From contig DASXLL010000126.1 in the NCBI GenBank assembly GCA_036496265.1, positions 1-11,534 of the forward strand: a DNA stretch of 11,534 nucleotides. Reading direction: 5' to 3'. This document shows, piece by piece, positions 1-5,941 of the stretch (positions within the stretch are counted from its first letter, which is position 1; each line of letters starts with the position of its first letter). Both the position numbers and the translations under genes were made by a program. The DNA is from CAYLLN01 sp036496265. GTDB taxonomy: Bacteria; Planctomycetota; Planctomycetia; Pirellulales; Pirellulaceae. The notes under the pieces are model-generated. The model saw only the letters and a list, made by a program, of their open reading frames with translations, was not told the DNA's origin and ran no database searches.

Positions 1-260
1 CCTTTCACAAACTTATCGTTGATGATCGCAAGCCCCTTCGCGGGCACAATGGTGAGTATAACGATGAGGCCATCAGGGCTCTGTGCCATGCATACAGCTT
101 GAGGCACGGTCGAAGGGTCTAGCCACTTCCAATCGTTCGCAGGTAGCGTGTAACGGCAATTGTGTGACGCGAACTCTTTTGAGTTCTCTTCGGCCCCCGC
201 AATCCGAATAAGAAAGGCCACCAATACAAGAGCTATGGCCCTTTTCGCAGTAGAAAACAT
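1..260 (-). CDS. Secreted protein of unknown function (5' part; 3' end off the left edge)
   Basis: The minus-strand frame starting at the ATG at 258-260 stays open for 86 codons to the window edge. The first ~23 residues form a typical Sec signal peptide: a basic start (MFSTAKR), a hydrophobic core (AIALVLVAFLI) and a small-residue cleavage region (RIAGA-EE). The mature part begins ENSKEFASHNCRYTLPANDW and then contains a hydrophobic strand-like stretch (GLIVILTIVPAKG), which suggests a small beta-rich periplasmic or envelope domain. The ribosome site is weak (AAGG about nine bases upstream). The gene lies downstream of the 86-residue small-protein gene on the same strand, but an intrinsic terminator separates them, so it probably has its own promoter in 261-342. 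I do not recognise the family. The signal peptide and open frame make it a believable gene, but it cannot be named from a fragment. Confidence 0.7.
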   Translation of the reverse strand, partial: MFSTAKRAIALVLVAFLIRIAGAEENSKEFASHNCRYTLPANDWKWLDPSTVPQAVCMAQSPDGLIVILTIVPAKGLAIINDKFVK

Positions 261-342
261 TGGTGCTGCCTTGTCGGTTTCGGCACTGGAGATTTCACAA
301 TTCTCGCTGTGCGTGTCTCCCTCGCACATTATGCCGCGCACG

Positions 343-376
343 AAAAAGCCCCGCTAGATTGCTCCAGCAGGGCTTT
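343..376 (-). terminator. Intrinsic terminator of the 86-residue small-protein gene
   Basis: Read on the minus strand, an 11-bp stem (366-376 with 345-355, one G-U pair, 10-base loop) is followed directly by a T run (complement of 343-347). On the minus strand the odd pair is U-G, while on the plus strand it would be a C-A mismatch. That and the T run give the orientation. It lies about 32 bases past the stop codon at 408-410. Confidence 0.8.
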
Positions 377-407
377 GAAAATCGAAATCAACTAAAGAGC
401 AAATCAA

Positions 408-668
408 CTACGACGTCGCGCCACCCGCGGCACCGGCTGCGGCCGCGCCACCCGGCGGCTGCATGGCTTGAATGCGGCGGCCGAGCCAGCTATCGAGGTG
501 ACCGGCAGGTTGCGTGTTGAGCAACGCACAGACGGCGGCCGCGTTCGTTCCGTCCACGGTCACGGTGATGTTGTCCGGCTGCACGATGGAGATCTTGCCG
601 TCGGCGCTGGGGATGATCCGCAGCACTTGGGCTAGATTGATGCTCATTTCCGGCAGATGAAGCCACAT
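408..668 (-). CDS. Small protein of unknown function, 86 residues
   Basis: A complete small gene: ATG at 666-668, stop TAG at 408-410, a strong ribosome site (AGGAG, complement of 678-682, nine bases upstream) and an intrinsic terminator just downstream. The protein starts MWLHLPEMSINLAQVLRI. It then has two strand-like stretches (GKISIVQPD and NITVTVDG), a short helix (NAAAVCALLN), and a low-complexity Ala/Gly tail (GGAAAAGAAGGATS). There is no signal peptide or membrane segment, so it is probably cytoplasmic. The predicted order of a short strand, two strands and a helix suggests a compact domain of about 65 residues with a disordered tail. I recognise no named family. The flanking translation and termination signals are the main reason to treat it as real, because overlapping frames here are also open. 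It could be co-regulated with nothing nearby, since the terminator isolates it. Confidence 0.72.
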   Translation of the reverse strand: MWLHLPEMSINLAQVLRIIPSADGKISIVQPDNITVTVDGTNAAAVCALLNTQPAGHLDSWLGRRIQAMQPPGGAAAAGAAGGATS

Positions 669-968
669 AATTCCGCTCTCCTAGGTGAATCGCGGGGAGC
701 GTGCAACGTTTCGCCGCCACATTCCGCCGCTGGTAATTTTGCTCGCGCCCGTTTTTTCCCCCACCACCCCCCGCCTGTCAACTACTGCTGAGGCGAGCGG
801 GAGGCGTGAGCCTCCCGGTTACGTCGCGTCACGCGGGAGGTCGAGTTACCGGGGGACTTACGTCCCCCGCTCGCCGTCCATTTTGTGAACCAGCGACACC
901 GCCAATTGCGTTTGCCGTTGCCGTCGCGGATGATTTTGAAGGAAACAACGTTCTAAAGGACTTAGCAC
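669..968. other. Spacer between divergent genes
   Basis: This 300-base gap lies between the start of the 86-residue gene (minus) and the GlcG/HbpS-like gene (plus), so it should carry promoters for both. I see no convincing -35/-10 pair. The left half (685-790) is unremarkable, and an 84-bp nested inverted repeat (listed separately) occupies 792-875. Open frames crossing the gap are GC-driven and lack ribosome sites. Confidence 0.6.
792..875. repeat. 84-bp nested inverted repeat (REP/BIME-like)
   Basis: Outer arms GGCGAGCGGG (792-801) and CCCGCTCGCC (866-875) are perfect complements. Inside are two hairpins: GGGAGGC-GTGA-GCCTCCC (799-816) and GGGGGAC-TTAC-GTCCCCC (851-868). A middle pair, CCGGT (815-819) with ACCGG (848-852), also matches. 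The arms overlap the hairpins by a few bases, so the outer stem and the full hairpins are partly alternative folds. The layout resembles dispersed palindromic elements. I recall similar motifs between planctomycete genes, but copy number cannot be judged from this window. Confidence 0.7.
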
Positions 969-1481
969 ATGAATCACGGTTCTGCAATTTTTCGTACTTT
1001 TATAGCGGCCATTGCGGTGGGCGCGATTATGACGGCCGCGAGTTTGCGGGTTGCGGCGGCCGATTTGCCGACCAAGCGGACGCTGACGCTCGAAGTCGCG
1101 CGCCAAATTGCCGCGGCAGCCGAAAAACACGCCCGCGAGAACAAATGGAACGTCTGCATCGCCATCGTCGATGACGGCGGCCATTTGGTCTATTTCCAAC
1201 GCTTGGACGGCACACAATACGGCAGCGTGAACGTCTCGCAGCGCAAGGCCGAAACCGCCATCGGCTTCAAGCGCTCCTCCAAGACGTTCGAAGAAGGCGT
1301 AGCCGGCGGCCGCAACGCCCTCCTCGGCCTTCCCGGCGCGGTCCCGCTCGAAGGCGGCCTCCCGCTCATCATCGATGGCGAAATGATCGGGGCTATCGGA
1401 GTCAGCGGGGTGACCGCGCAGCAGGATGGCATGATTGCTCAGGCAGGGGCAGACTCGCTCGCCGGAATCGTCAAAAAATAA
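969..1481 (+). CDS. Secreted GlcG/HbpS-family (DUF336) protein
   Basis: The 170-residue product has a signal peptide (about residues 1-31: a hydrophobic core IAAIAVGAIMTAASL and an Ala-rich cleavage site before DLPTK), then one GlcG/HbpS domain. Family features that can be seen are an N-terminal helix (LEVARQIAAAAEKHARENK), the strand motif IAIVDDGGHLVYFQRLDG, the helix SQRKAETAIGFKRS, the GG-P turn EGGLPLIIDGEMIGAIGVSG and the final helix after the QQDG segment. Length is normal for one domain plus a leader. Members bind haem (HbpS of Streptomyces) or accompany glycolate and other oxidation genes, and the ligand here is not known. The start is supported by AAAGGA at 955-960, eight bases before ATG. 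Export suggests a periplasmic role, perhaps as a haem or small-ligand binder. The oxidoreductase gene follows on the same strand, but a hairpin cassette lies between, so co-transcription is uncertain. Confidence 0.87.
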   Translation: MNHGSAIFRTFIAAIAVGAIMTAASLRVAAADLPTKRTLTLEVARQIAAAAEKHARENKWNVCIAIVDDGGHLVYFQRLDGTQYGSVNVSQRKAETAIGFKRSSKTFEEGVAGGRNALLGLPGAVPLEGGLPLIIDGEMIGAIGVSGVTAQQDGMIAQAGADSLAGIVKK

Positions 1482-1492
1482 AACTATCCCAT

Positions 1493-1610
1493 TAGCCGGG
1501 ACCAAACTTGGTCCCGGACTTTATGGGGCAGGCTTCCAGCCTGCCGAGTTTGTATGGCAGGCAAGATGCCTGCCCCACGAGTTCTCCGGGAGCAGGTTTG
1601 CTCCCGGCTA
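1493..1610. repeat. Cassette of four nested hairpins between genes
   Basis: Four perfect hairpins follow one another: CCGGGACCAA/TTGGTCCCGG (1496-1517), GGCAGGCT/AGCCTGCC (1527-1545, loop TCC), GGCAGGCA/TGCCTGCC (1556-1574, loop AGA) and CCGGGAGCA/TGCTCCCGG (1586-1607, loop GGTT). They are also nested. TAGCCGGGA (1493-1501) complements TCCCGGCTA (1602-1610), and TGGGGCAGGC (1524-1533) complements GCCTGCCCCA (1568-1577). The whole 118 bp is thus an inverted repeat of inverted repeats. There is no T run after any hairpin on the plus strand, so it is not a plain terminator for the upstream gene. It would lie in the leader of the oxidoreductase mRNA if the two genes are transcribed together. Confidence 0.85.
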
Positions 1611-1642
1611 TTAGGTTCGAAAACCGAACGAAAGCCTATGTC

Positions 1643-2950
1643 ATGAAAACTTCCACCCGCCGCCATTTCCTCCTCCAATCCGCCGCGACAAGCGCCGCGT
1701 TCGCGGCCAGCGCACCAAAAACTTTTGCTCAAAGCGCCAGTAGCAAAATCACCGTCGGCCTCATCGGCTGCGGTGGCCGCGGCACGCATGACGGAGGGCT
1801 GTTTAAGAACACGCCGAATGTGGAATTGGCGTACGTCTGCGACGTCGATGAATCTCGCCGCGGAGAAACGGCGAAAAAGCTCGGGATCAATTCCAGCCGC
1901 GTTGTCGGCGACCTGCGAAAGATTCTGGACGACAAATCGGTGGATGCGGTTTGCATTGCCACGCCGGACCATTGGCACTCGCCCGCCGCCATTCTCGCGG
2001 TTGATGCTGGAAAACACGTCTATGTCGAAAAACCAATCTCGCACAACATCCGCGAAGGCCGGTTGTTGGTGACAGCGTCCGAGAAAAATCGCCGTCTTGT
2101 CCAGCACGGCACCCAAGTCCGCAGCACGTCGATGATGATCGAGGCGATGAAACTGCTCCGTGACGGAATCATCGGCGATGTGCTCGTCGCCAAATGCTGG
2201 AACATTCAGAAGCGAAAAACGATCGGCCACGAAACGCCCACTTCGGTGCCCACCGGCCTCGATTACGACACGTGGGTCGGCCCCGCGCCGCTCGTGGCCT
2301 ATCAAAAGAATCGCTCCCACGGCGGCTGGCACTGGTGGTACGACTTCGGCACCGGCGACATGGGCAACGACGGCGTCCACGACATCGACTACACCCGCTG
2401 GGGGCTCGGCGTCGAGACGCATCCCACCAAAGTTTCGGCTATTGGTGGAAAGTTCTTCTTCGACGACGATCAGCAATTCCCCGACACACAGCAAGTCGCC
2501 TTCGAATACCCCGGCGACGGCAAGCCTGGCCACAAGAAGATGTTCATCTACGAGCAACGCCTCTGGTCCACCAACTATCCGCACAACACCGACAGCGGGG
2601 CCGAGTTCTACGGCACCAAAGGCCAGATGTTCCTCAGCCGCCGCGGCAAAATCGAAGTTCGCAATGACAAAAACGCGGCGGTAGAGGTTGCAGTCGAGCC
2701 CAAGGGCCAGGACGACAAATCGCACGTCCTTAACTTCTGCGAATCCATCCGCGGCAACTCCAAGCTCAACGCTGACGCCCGCATCGGCCATTTAACGTCG
2801 TCGCTCTGCCACCTCGGCAATATCGCCACTCGCCTGGGCCGCTCGCTGACCTTTGATCCGCAAACTGAGCAGGTTGTTGGCGACGAAGAGGCCAATCGCC
2901 TCGTCAGCCGCACCTACCGCGATCACTGGGGAAAGCCGAAGGGGGCGTAA
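1643..2950 (+). CDS. Tat-exported Gfo/Idh/MocA-family oxidoreductase
   Basis: The 435-residue protein opens with a twin-arginine leader (TRRHFLLQ at 5-12, Ala-rich core, cleavage near residue 29, ...KTFAQ). A Rossmann fold follows, with the dinucleotide loop VGLIGCGGRG (38-47), an acidic strand end VCDVD (65-69), CIATPDHWH (104-112) and the catalytic-site EKP motif (129-131). The C-terminal part has the WVGPAP segment and the aromatic/acidic stretch GGWHWWYDFGTGDMGNDG with D-x-x-H-D-x-D around it, typical of secreted planctomycete members of this family. These enzymes oxidise or reduce sugars and related alcohols using NAD(P), often with a tightly bound cofactor when exported. The substrate cannot be told from sequence. 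The ATG at 1643 is chosen over the open frame from 1508 because the extra 45 residues are translated hairpin repeat and the Tat motif sits correctly after 1643. The ribosome site is weak. Confidence 0.92.
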   Translation: MKTSTRRHFLLQSAATSAAFAASAPKTFAQSASSKITVGLIGCGGRGTHDGGLFKNTPNVELAYVCDVDESRRGETAKKLGINSSRVVGDLRKILDDKSVDAVCIATPDHWHSPAAILAVDAGKHVYVEKPISHNIREGRLLVTASEKNRRLVQHGTQVRSTSMMIEAMKLLRDGIIGDVLVAKCWNIQKRKTIGHETPTSVPTGLDYDTWVGPAPLVAYQKNRSHGGWHWWYDFGTGDMGNDGVHDIDYTRWGLGVETHPTKVSAIGGKFFFDDDQQFPDTQQVAFEYPGDGKPGHKKMFIYEQRLWSTNYPHNTDSGAEFYGTKGQMFLSRRGKIEVRNDKNAAVEVAVEPKGQDDKSHVLNFCESIRGNSKLNADARIGHLTSSLCHLGNIATRLGRSLTFDPQTEQVVGDEEANRLVSRTYRDHWGKPKGA

Positions 2951-2961
2951 GAGGTACCAAA

Positions 2962-3045
2962 TGACAGAAAAATGATGGACAGAAAAATAAGGGACTTATG
3001 AGTGCGTTCTTTGTCTAATCTTTCTGTCCTTGCATTTTTTTGTCA
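2962..3045. repeat. Imperfect long inverted repeat between convergent genes
   Basis: The left arm (2962-2985, TGACAGAAAAATG...GGACAGAAA) pairs with the right arm (3020-3045, complement TGACAAAAAAATG...GGACAGAAA) over about 25 bases, with three mismatches or so and one extra base. The left arm is itself two direct copies of the word GACAGAAAAAT (2963-2973 and 2978-2988). The loop is about 35 bases. The right arm overlaps the stop codon of the minus-strand gene. The plus transcript has T-rich sequence at 3035-3041, and the minus transcript has T-rich sequence from the left arm, so a bidirectional terminator is possible. A degraded mobile-element end is the alternative. Confidence 0.6.
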
Positions 3046-4572
3046 CACGTCAGCTTGCGCCAAAGTCTCTGCGTGTTGTTCTTGATGCATCAGCCTCTGC
3101 AAAAAATAAAAGCCCGGCCAAAAATTCTCCGCACACGAGTTTTCCGTCATCACCGCCTTCTTCGCGCCGCGAGCAAATAACCGAATCACGCCGCGGGACA
3201 TCTCCCACCGCACATAATCTTTCCACCGCAGCATCTGCGGCGCCTTTCGCACTACAAATCCAATCGCTCGATACCGAATTCCTTCCGGCGTGAACTCGAT
3301 ATTCTTCGTCCAGCGTACGATTTCGCCCGCCCCAAACTTCTCCGCCATTCGCTGCGCCAAAATCCCGCTTACCGAATCGCGCAGTCGCTCGATGTCATCG
3401 TCATCCCCCTTCGTCCGCGTCGAGTATTTCAGCTTCTGACCGCCTTTCGCCTCCGGCACAAATCGCATCGTCACCTGCGTCCCCAAATACGCTCCATGGT
3501 GATAATGTTTCACCGCCGAATATTGAAATCGGCCTACCTCGTCATACCGCAGCGTCCGAGTACCAAGCAGCGTCTTCCTCCACACCCCATTCTCGTGACA
3601 GCGAAACGCTGAAAATCCGAGCAACGCGCCAAGCAACCCCAGTAACGAGCCGAGCCCGGCCACGATGCATGCGGAAACCAAAAGTTCCTCATCCGCCCGA
3701 TTCTTCTGAAAAAGCTCGAAGAGTGCCGCCCCCATCGCCACCAGCCCTACGCTGACAATCCCCAGCACCAAGACCGTGCTCCGGCTGGCGCGCTTTTCGA
3801 ACAAAACTCGCCCCAAACCGCTGTTATCCGCCGCGCCAGCCGCCGGCACCTTCGTCCCGTCGCTCAGAAACGGTCCAATCACCGCCGGCAACAAGCACAC
3901 ATTCCGACCGCTGAGCGGCAACCTTGCCACGGCCGCGTCCACGCCTCGCCGCCACACACACATCTGCCCCTCTCGCGACTCAACCGCGGCCACCTCGGAG
4001 AGCGGAAGTTGCTCCTCATGTGGCAACTTTCCCATCGTCAGCGCCGACCGGCTCAAATGCCAGCTTTCACCGCTCGCCGTGCCGCCGCGGGCAATATCCT
4101 CCTCCATTCGCGCCCGCAATCGCTCCAAAAGCCGCTGAATGAGGCCCGCCAGCGGATCAACCCGGCCAACTTTGATTCGATTCTCCATCAAAATCGGTTC
4201 CGGCCAGCTCTCCGCCCAAATCGTGAACCGCCTGGTCACCGACGTCAGCTCGCCGTTCGTCAAGTTCTTTTTCGTTTGCAGCGCAACCGCCGAGACCTGC
4301 GAATCATGAATCGCAACCTGTCCCGCCTGGCTTTCAACCTCGATCCCATCCGGATGCATCGTCAGCCACGTCCGCATCCTCCTCGCCCGCCACGCGATCA
4401 GTTCAAGCCATATCCACACAATCGCGCCGCCCCCGGCCAACCACCAGGCCCACGCTTGCCCCATGACACCGCCAAAAACGCCAATTATCGCGGCAACGAA
4501 TGCCAGAATTCGTCCCACATGGACCCAAACCGAAAGCTCCCCACGGATCAAAATGCGTTCAGGCATTGCCAC
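3043..4572 (-). CDS. Multi-module membrane protein with PH-like domains, function unknown
   Basis: About 509 residues. Two membrane helices near the N-terminus (about 19-37 and 41-61) are followed by a soluble part, a second helix pair (about 265-287 and 297-322) and a second soluble part. The soluble parts hold four segments sharing the pattern of a turn with Gly, a hydrophobic strand, then a basic or aromatic residue plus D/E-V: HPDGIEVES...HDSQVSAVAL (~73-97), LTMGKLP...LPLSEVAAVE (~178-197), HENGVWRKT...LRYDEVGRF (~326-349) and TPEGIRYRA...LRWKDYVRWEM (~428-458). This is the layout of bacterial PH-like domains, and the last two resemble my recollection of DUF6585, unchecked. Such proteins probably sense or scaffold at the membrane, and no catalytic motif is visible. 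The start is uncertain: GTG at 4572 or ATG at 4566, neither with a good SD, while the frame is open up to a stop at 4639-4641. It is divergent from the 288-residue membrane protein. Confidence 0.75.
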   Translation of the reverse strand: MAMPERILIRGELSVWVHVGRILAFVAAIIGVFGGVMGQAWAWWLAGGGAIVWIWLELIAWRARRMRTWLTMHPDGIEVESQAGQVAIHDSQVSAVALQTKKNLTNGELTSVTRRFTIWAESWPEPILMENRIKVGRVDPLAGLIQRLLERLRARMEEDIARGGTASGESWHLSRSALTMGKLPHEEQLPLSEVAAVESREGQMCVWRRGVDAAVARLPLSGRNVCLLPAVIGPFLSDGTKVPAAGAADNSGLGRVLFEKRASRSTVLVLGIVSVGLVAMGAALFELFQKNRADEELLVSACIVAGLGSLLGLLGALLGFSAFRCHENGVWRKTLLGTRTLRYDEVGRFQYSAVKHYHHGAYLGTQVTMRFVPEAKGGQKLKYSTRTKGDDDDIERLRDSVSGILAQRMAEKFGAGEIVRWTKNIEFTPEGIRYRAIGFVVRKAPQMLRWKDYVRWEMSRGVIRLFARGAKKAVMTENSCAENFWPGFYFLQRLMHQEQHAETLAQADV

Positions 4573-4701
4573 ACACCAGATGAGGAACAGAAGCCAGCGA
4601 AGGAAGTCTCCGGCAGGCCCGCTCCTCTGCTTGAAAACTTATCTTGCCAGTACCATTGAATACCCGGCCAGTCGGCCATTCAACTTATTGCGCCGTACCG
4701 C

Positions 4702-4729
4702 TTTGAACTTTGAACCTTGAATTTTGAAC
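4702..4729. repeat. Tandem heptamer repeat, four copies
   Basis: TTTGAAC (4702-4708), TTTGAAC (4709-4715), CTTGAAT (4716-4722) and TTTGAAC (4723-4729) run head to tail in an AT-rich patch of an otherwise GC-rich region. It lies in the spacer between two divergent genes, 32 bases before the plus-strand start. A further related TGAA word follows at 4730-4733. It could be a regulator-binding array, a slippage repeat or a dispersed heptameric repeat. Confidence 0.75.
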
Positions 4730-4760
4730 TGAAATTCCTGAACCCCAAACTCTTTCCCCC

Positions 4761-5627
4761 ATGCTCTCCTGGCGAATCCCCACCGCCGGCGACCCAAACG
4801 TGCTCCGCCTGGGGCTCGCGCAAGTCGCGCTGGCCAGCATTGTGGCGGCGCTAATTATCTTCGCCGCGCTGCCGCGCGATTGGCTGGCTCCCGCGCTTCT
4901 TGGCCTGATTCCGCTCGCCGTTTTTATGGCCTATCGCCGCTGGCGAGCCTTTCATCAATCGCTCGTCGGCCCGGCCAACGTTCGACTGGACGACCACGGC
5001 CTCTTTTGGCTCGACGCCAGCGGCGTCGAACAATCGTTCCCCCGCTCTGCCGTCACCAAGTTTCACATCAGCCGCGATCCCGACACGCTCCGCCCCGTGC
5101 CGGCACTAACGCTCCACCTCCACGGCGGCTTTGAAAGTCAACCGATCGAGTTGTATCCACCCGCCACCAGCGCCGCCGTCCGCCGCCTGCTCACCGAAGA
5201 CTGGCACATCGCGGAACAACCATCCACGGGCGCCGACTCGCTCAGCTACGACACCGCGCTCGCCATCTACAGCGAATGCCACGACGACTATCAAGAATGG
5301 CATTTCGAAGGCCCTCGCGCTGAGCTTCTCCACCTGTTCGATACCATCCAATCCGTCTCCCGCGAGTTCGCTCCACCTCCAGCCGGCGCGAAGCCCCTCA
5401 ACCGCATCATTCGCTGCACCCGCCGCGAGCCTCATTCGCTCAAAATCGCCGTCTCCACCTCCCCACACCTCGACGAGGACATCATCGCCCTGCCTCCGGA
5501 ACTCTTGTCTGACCTTTCAACACGCGGCTCCGCCGCGATCAACGACAACCCTGCCGCCACCGACACCAAAATCGACCTTCACGTTAGTCCATCCAGCACC
5601 TGGACGTTCCACTTTCATGCCGTTTAG
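4761..5627 (+). CDS. Two-helix membrane protein with a PH-like domain, function unknown
   Basis: The 288-residue protein has a short cytoplasmic start (MLSWRIPTAGDP), two membrane helices (about 19-37 and 42-58), then a basic RRWRAF stop-transfer and a soluble C-terminal part. The first soluble segment, VRLDDHGLFWLDASGVEQS (~74-92) followed by FPRSAVTKFHISRDP, has the strand-turn-strand and S-A-V pattern of bacterial PH-like modules and resembles the modules in the divergent 509-residue protein. The rest (~150-288) has acidic and His-containing stretches (SECHDDYQEWHFEGPRAEL) with no motif I can name. The ATG at 4761 is the first plausible start, but I see no SD, so translation may be leaderless or SD-independent. 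Shared topology and divergent placement suggest the two proteins work together at the membrane or arose by duplication. This is inference. Confidence 0.7.
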   Translation: MLSWRIPTAGDPNVLRLGLAQVALASIVAALIIFAALPRDWLAPALLGLIPLAVFMAYRRWRAFHQSLVGPANVRLDDHGLFWLDASGVEQSFPRSAVTKFHISRDPDTLRPVPALTLHLHGGFESQPIELYPPATSAAVRRLLTEDWHIAEQPSTGADSLSYDTALAIYSECHDDYQEWHFEGPRAELLHLFDTIQSVSREFAPPPAGAKPLNRIIRCTRREPHSLKIAVSTSPHLDEDIIALPPELLSDLSTRGSAAINDNPAATDTKIDLHVSPSSTWTFHFHAV

Positions 5628-5941
5628 GTGCGCGCAAAGCTCGCGCCCAACAACCACTTGGAACCTGCCATTACTACTTTTTAGAAAATAAAACACAAAC
5701 TTGAGCGCCCCGATCCTCTTAGTCCTACAGTCTTAAATCTTGCCCCCCTGTCCCCTCAAGCCGGAAACCTCAATGCTAACGCCTTGAGAAACACTTGTGC
5801 GGCAAACCGCGGAGGCATAGGCTAATAGCTACTTGTCAGTTGGTTCGCCGGTTGACGGCACAGAGACAACCGCTTCGGGGCGGTGCCCTTGTGCCTACTA
5901 CATATAAGTTCTCTCGTTTCTTTTCTTCGGGAGGCTCGGCT
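5628..5941. other. Spacer and probable 5' leader of the di-haem gene
   Basis: A 314-base gap between two plus-strand genes. The first part contains a short GC hairpin (5630-5634 with 5642-5646) without a T run, so no clear terminator. AT-rich sequence at 5680-5700 and the TTGAGC at 5701-5706 hint at a promoter, but spacing to any -10 is poor. The second part, 5799-5895, could form three consecutive hairpins (listed separately), then a pyrimidine-rich stretch leads to the SD. A 49-codon in-frame extension of the di-haem gene runs through here but lacks a ribosome site and would encode an Arg-rich, non-signal-like peptide. Confidence 0.55.
5799..5895 (+). promoter_or_regulatory. Possible structured RNA leader, three hairpins
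   Basis: Hairpin A is GCGG-CAAA-CCGC (5799-5810). Hairpin B pairs 5835-5843 with 5848-5856 around a UUCG loop (nine pairs, three of them G-U). Hairpin C has outer stem GGCACA (5857-5862) with TGTGCC (5890-5895), two further pairs, an internal loop, and inner stem ACCGC (5869-5873) with GCGGT (5880-5884) capped by TTCGGG. B and C abut exactly, which favours stacking. The element ends 46 bases before the ATG of the di-haem gene. It matches no riboswitch class I can recall, and the folding is by eye. Confidence 0.45.

Noticed and set aside
858..1505. 215-codon open frame antisense to the GlcG/HbpS-like gene
   Set aside because: The plus strand has a signal peptide, family motifs and an SD. The antisense product runs through the repeat cassette and has no recognisable domain.
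1493..1610. Insertion sequence or MITE with target-site duplication
   Set aside because: Inverted arms are present, but I see no flanking direct duplication or transposase, so only a palindromic repeat is called.
1484..2791. 435-codon open frame antisense to the oxidoreductase
   Set aside because: It is a mirror of a GC-biased real gene. The plus strand encodes unmistakable Gfo/Idh/MocA motifs, while the antisense product has no family features or SD.
4009..4659. 216-codon plus-strand open frame opposite the 509-residue membrane protein
   Set aside because: The product is Arg/Pro/His-rich with no hydrophobic or domain pattern, as expected for a shadow frame. The minus strand has clear membrane helices.
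5791..5895. c-di-GMP-I (GEMM) riboswitch
   Set aside because: The GGCAAACC word is present, but the second conserved element (GACGCAAAGCC) and the GGGGUUA-type end are absent.
5795..5941. 49-codon N-terminal extension of the di-haem protein
   Set aside because: It would bury the export leader behind an Arg-rich stretch and lacks an SD, while the ATG at 5942 has GGGAGG at ideal spacing.
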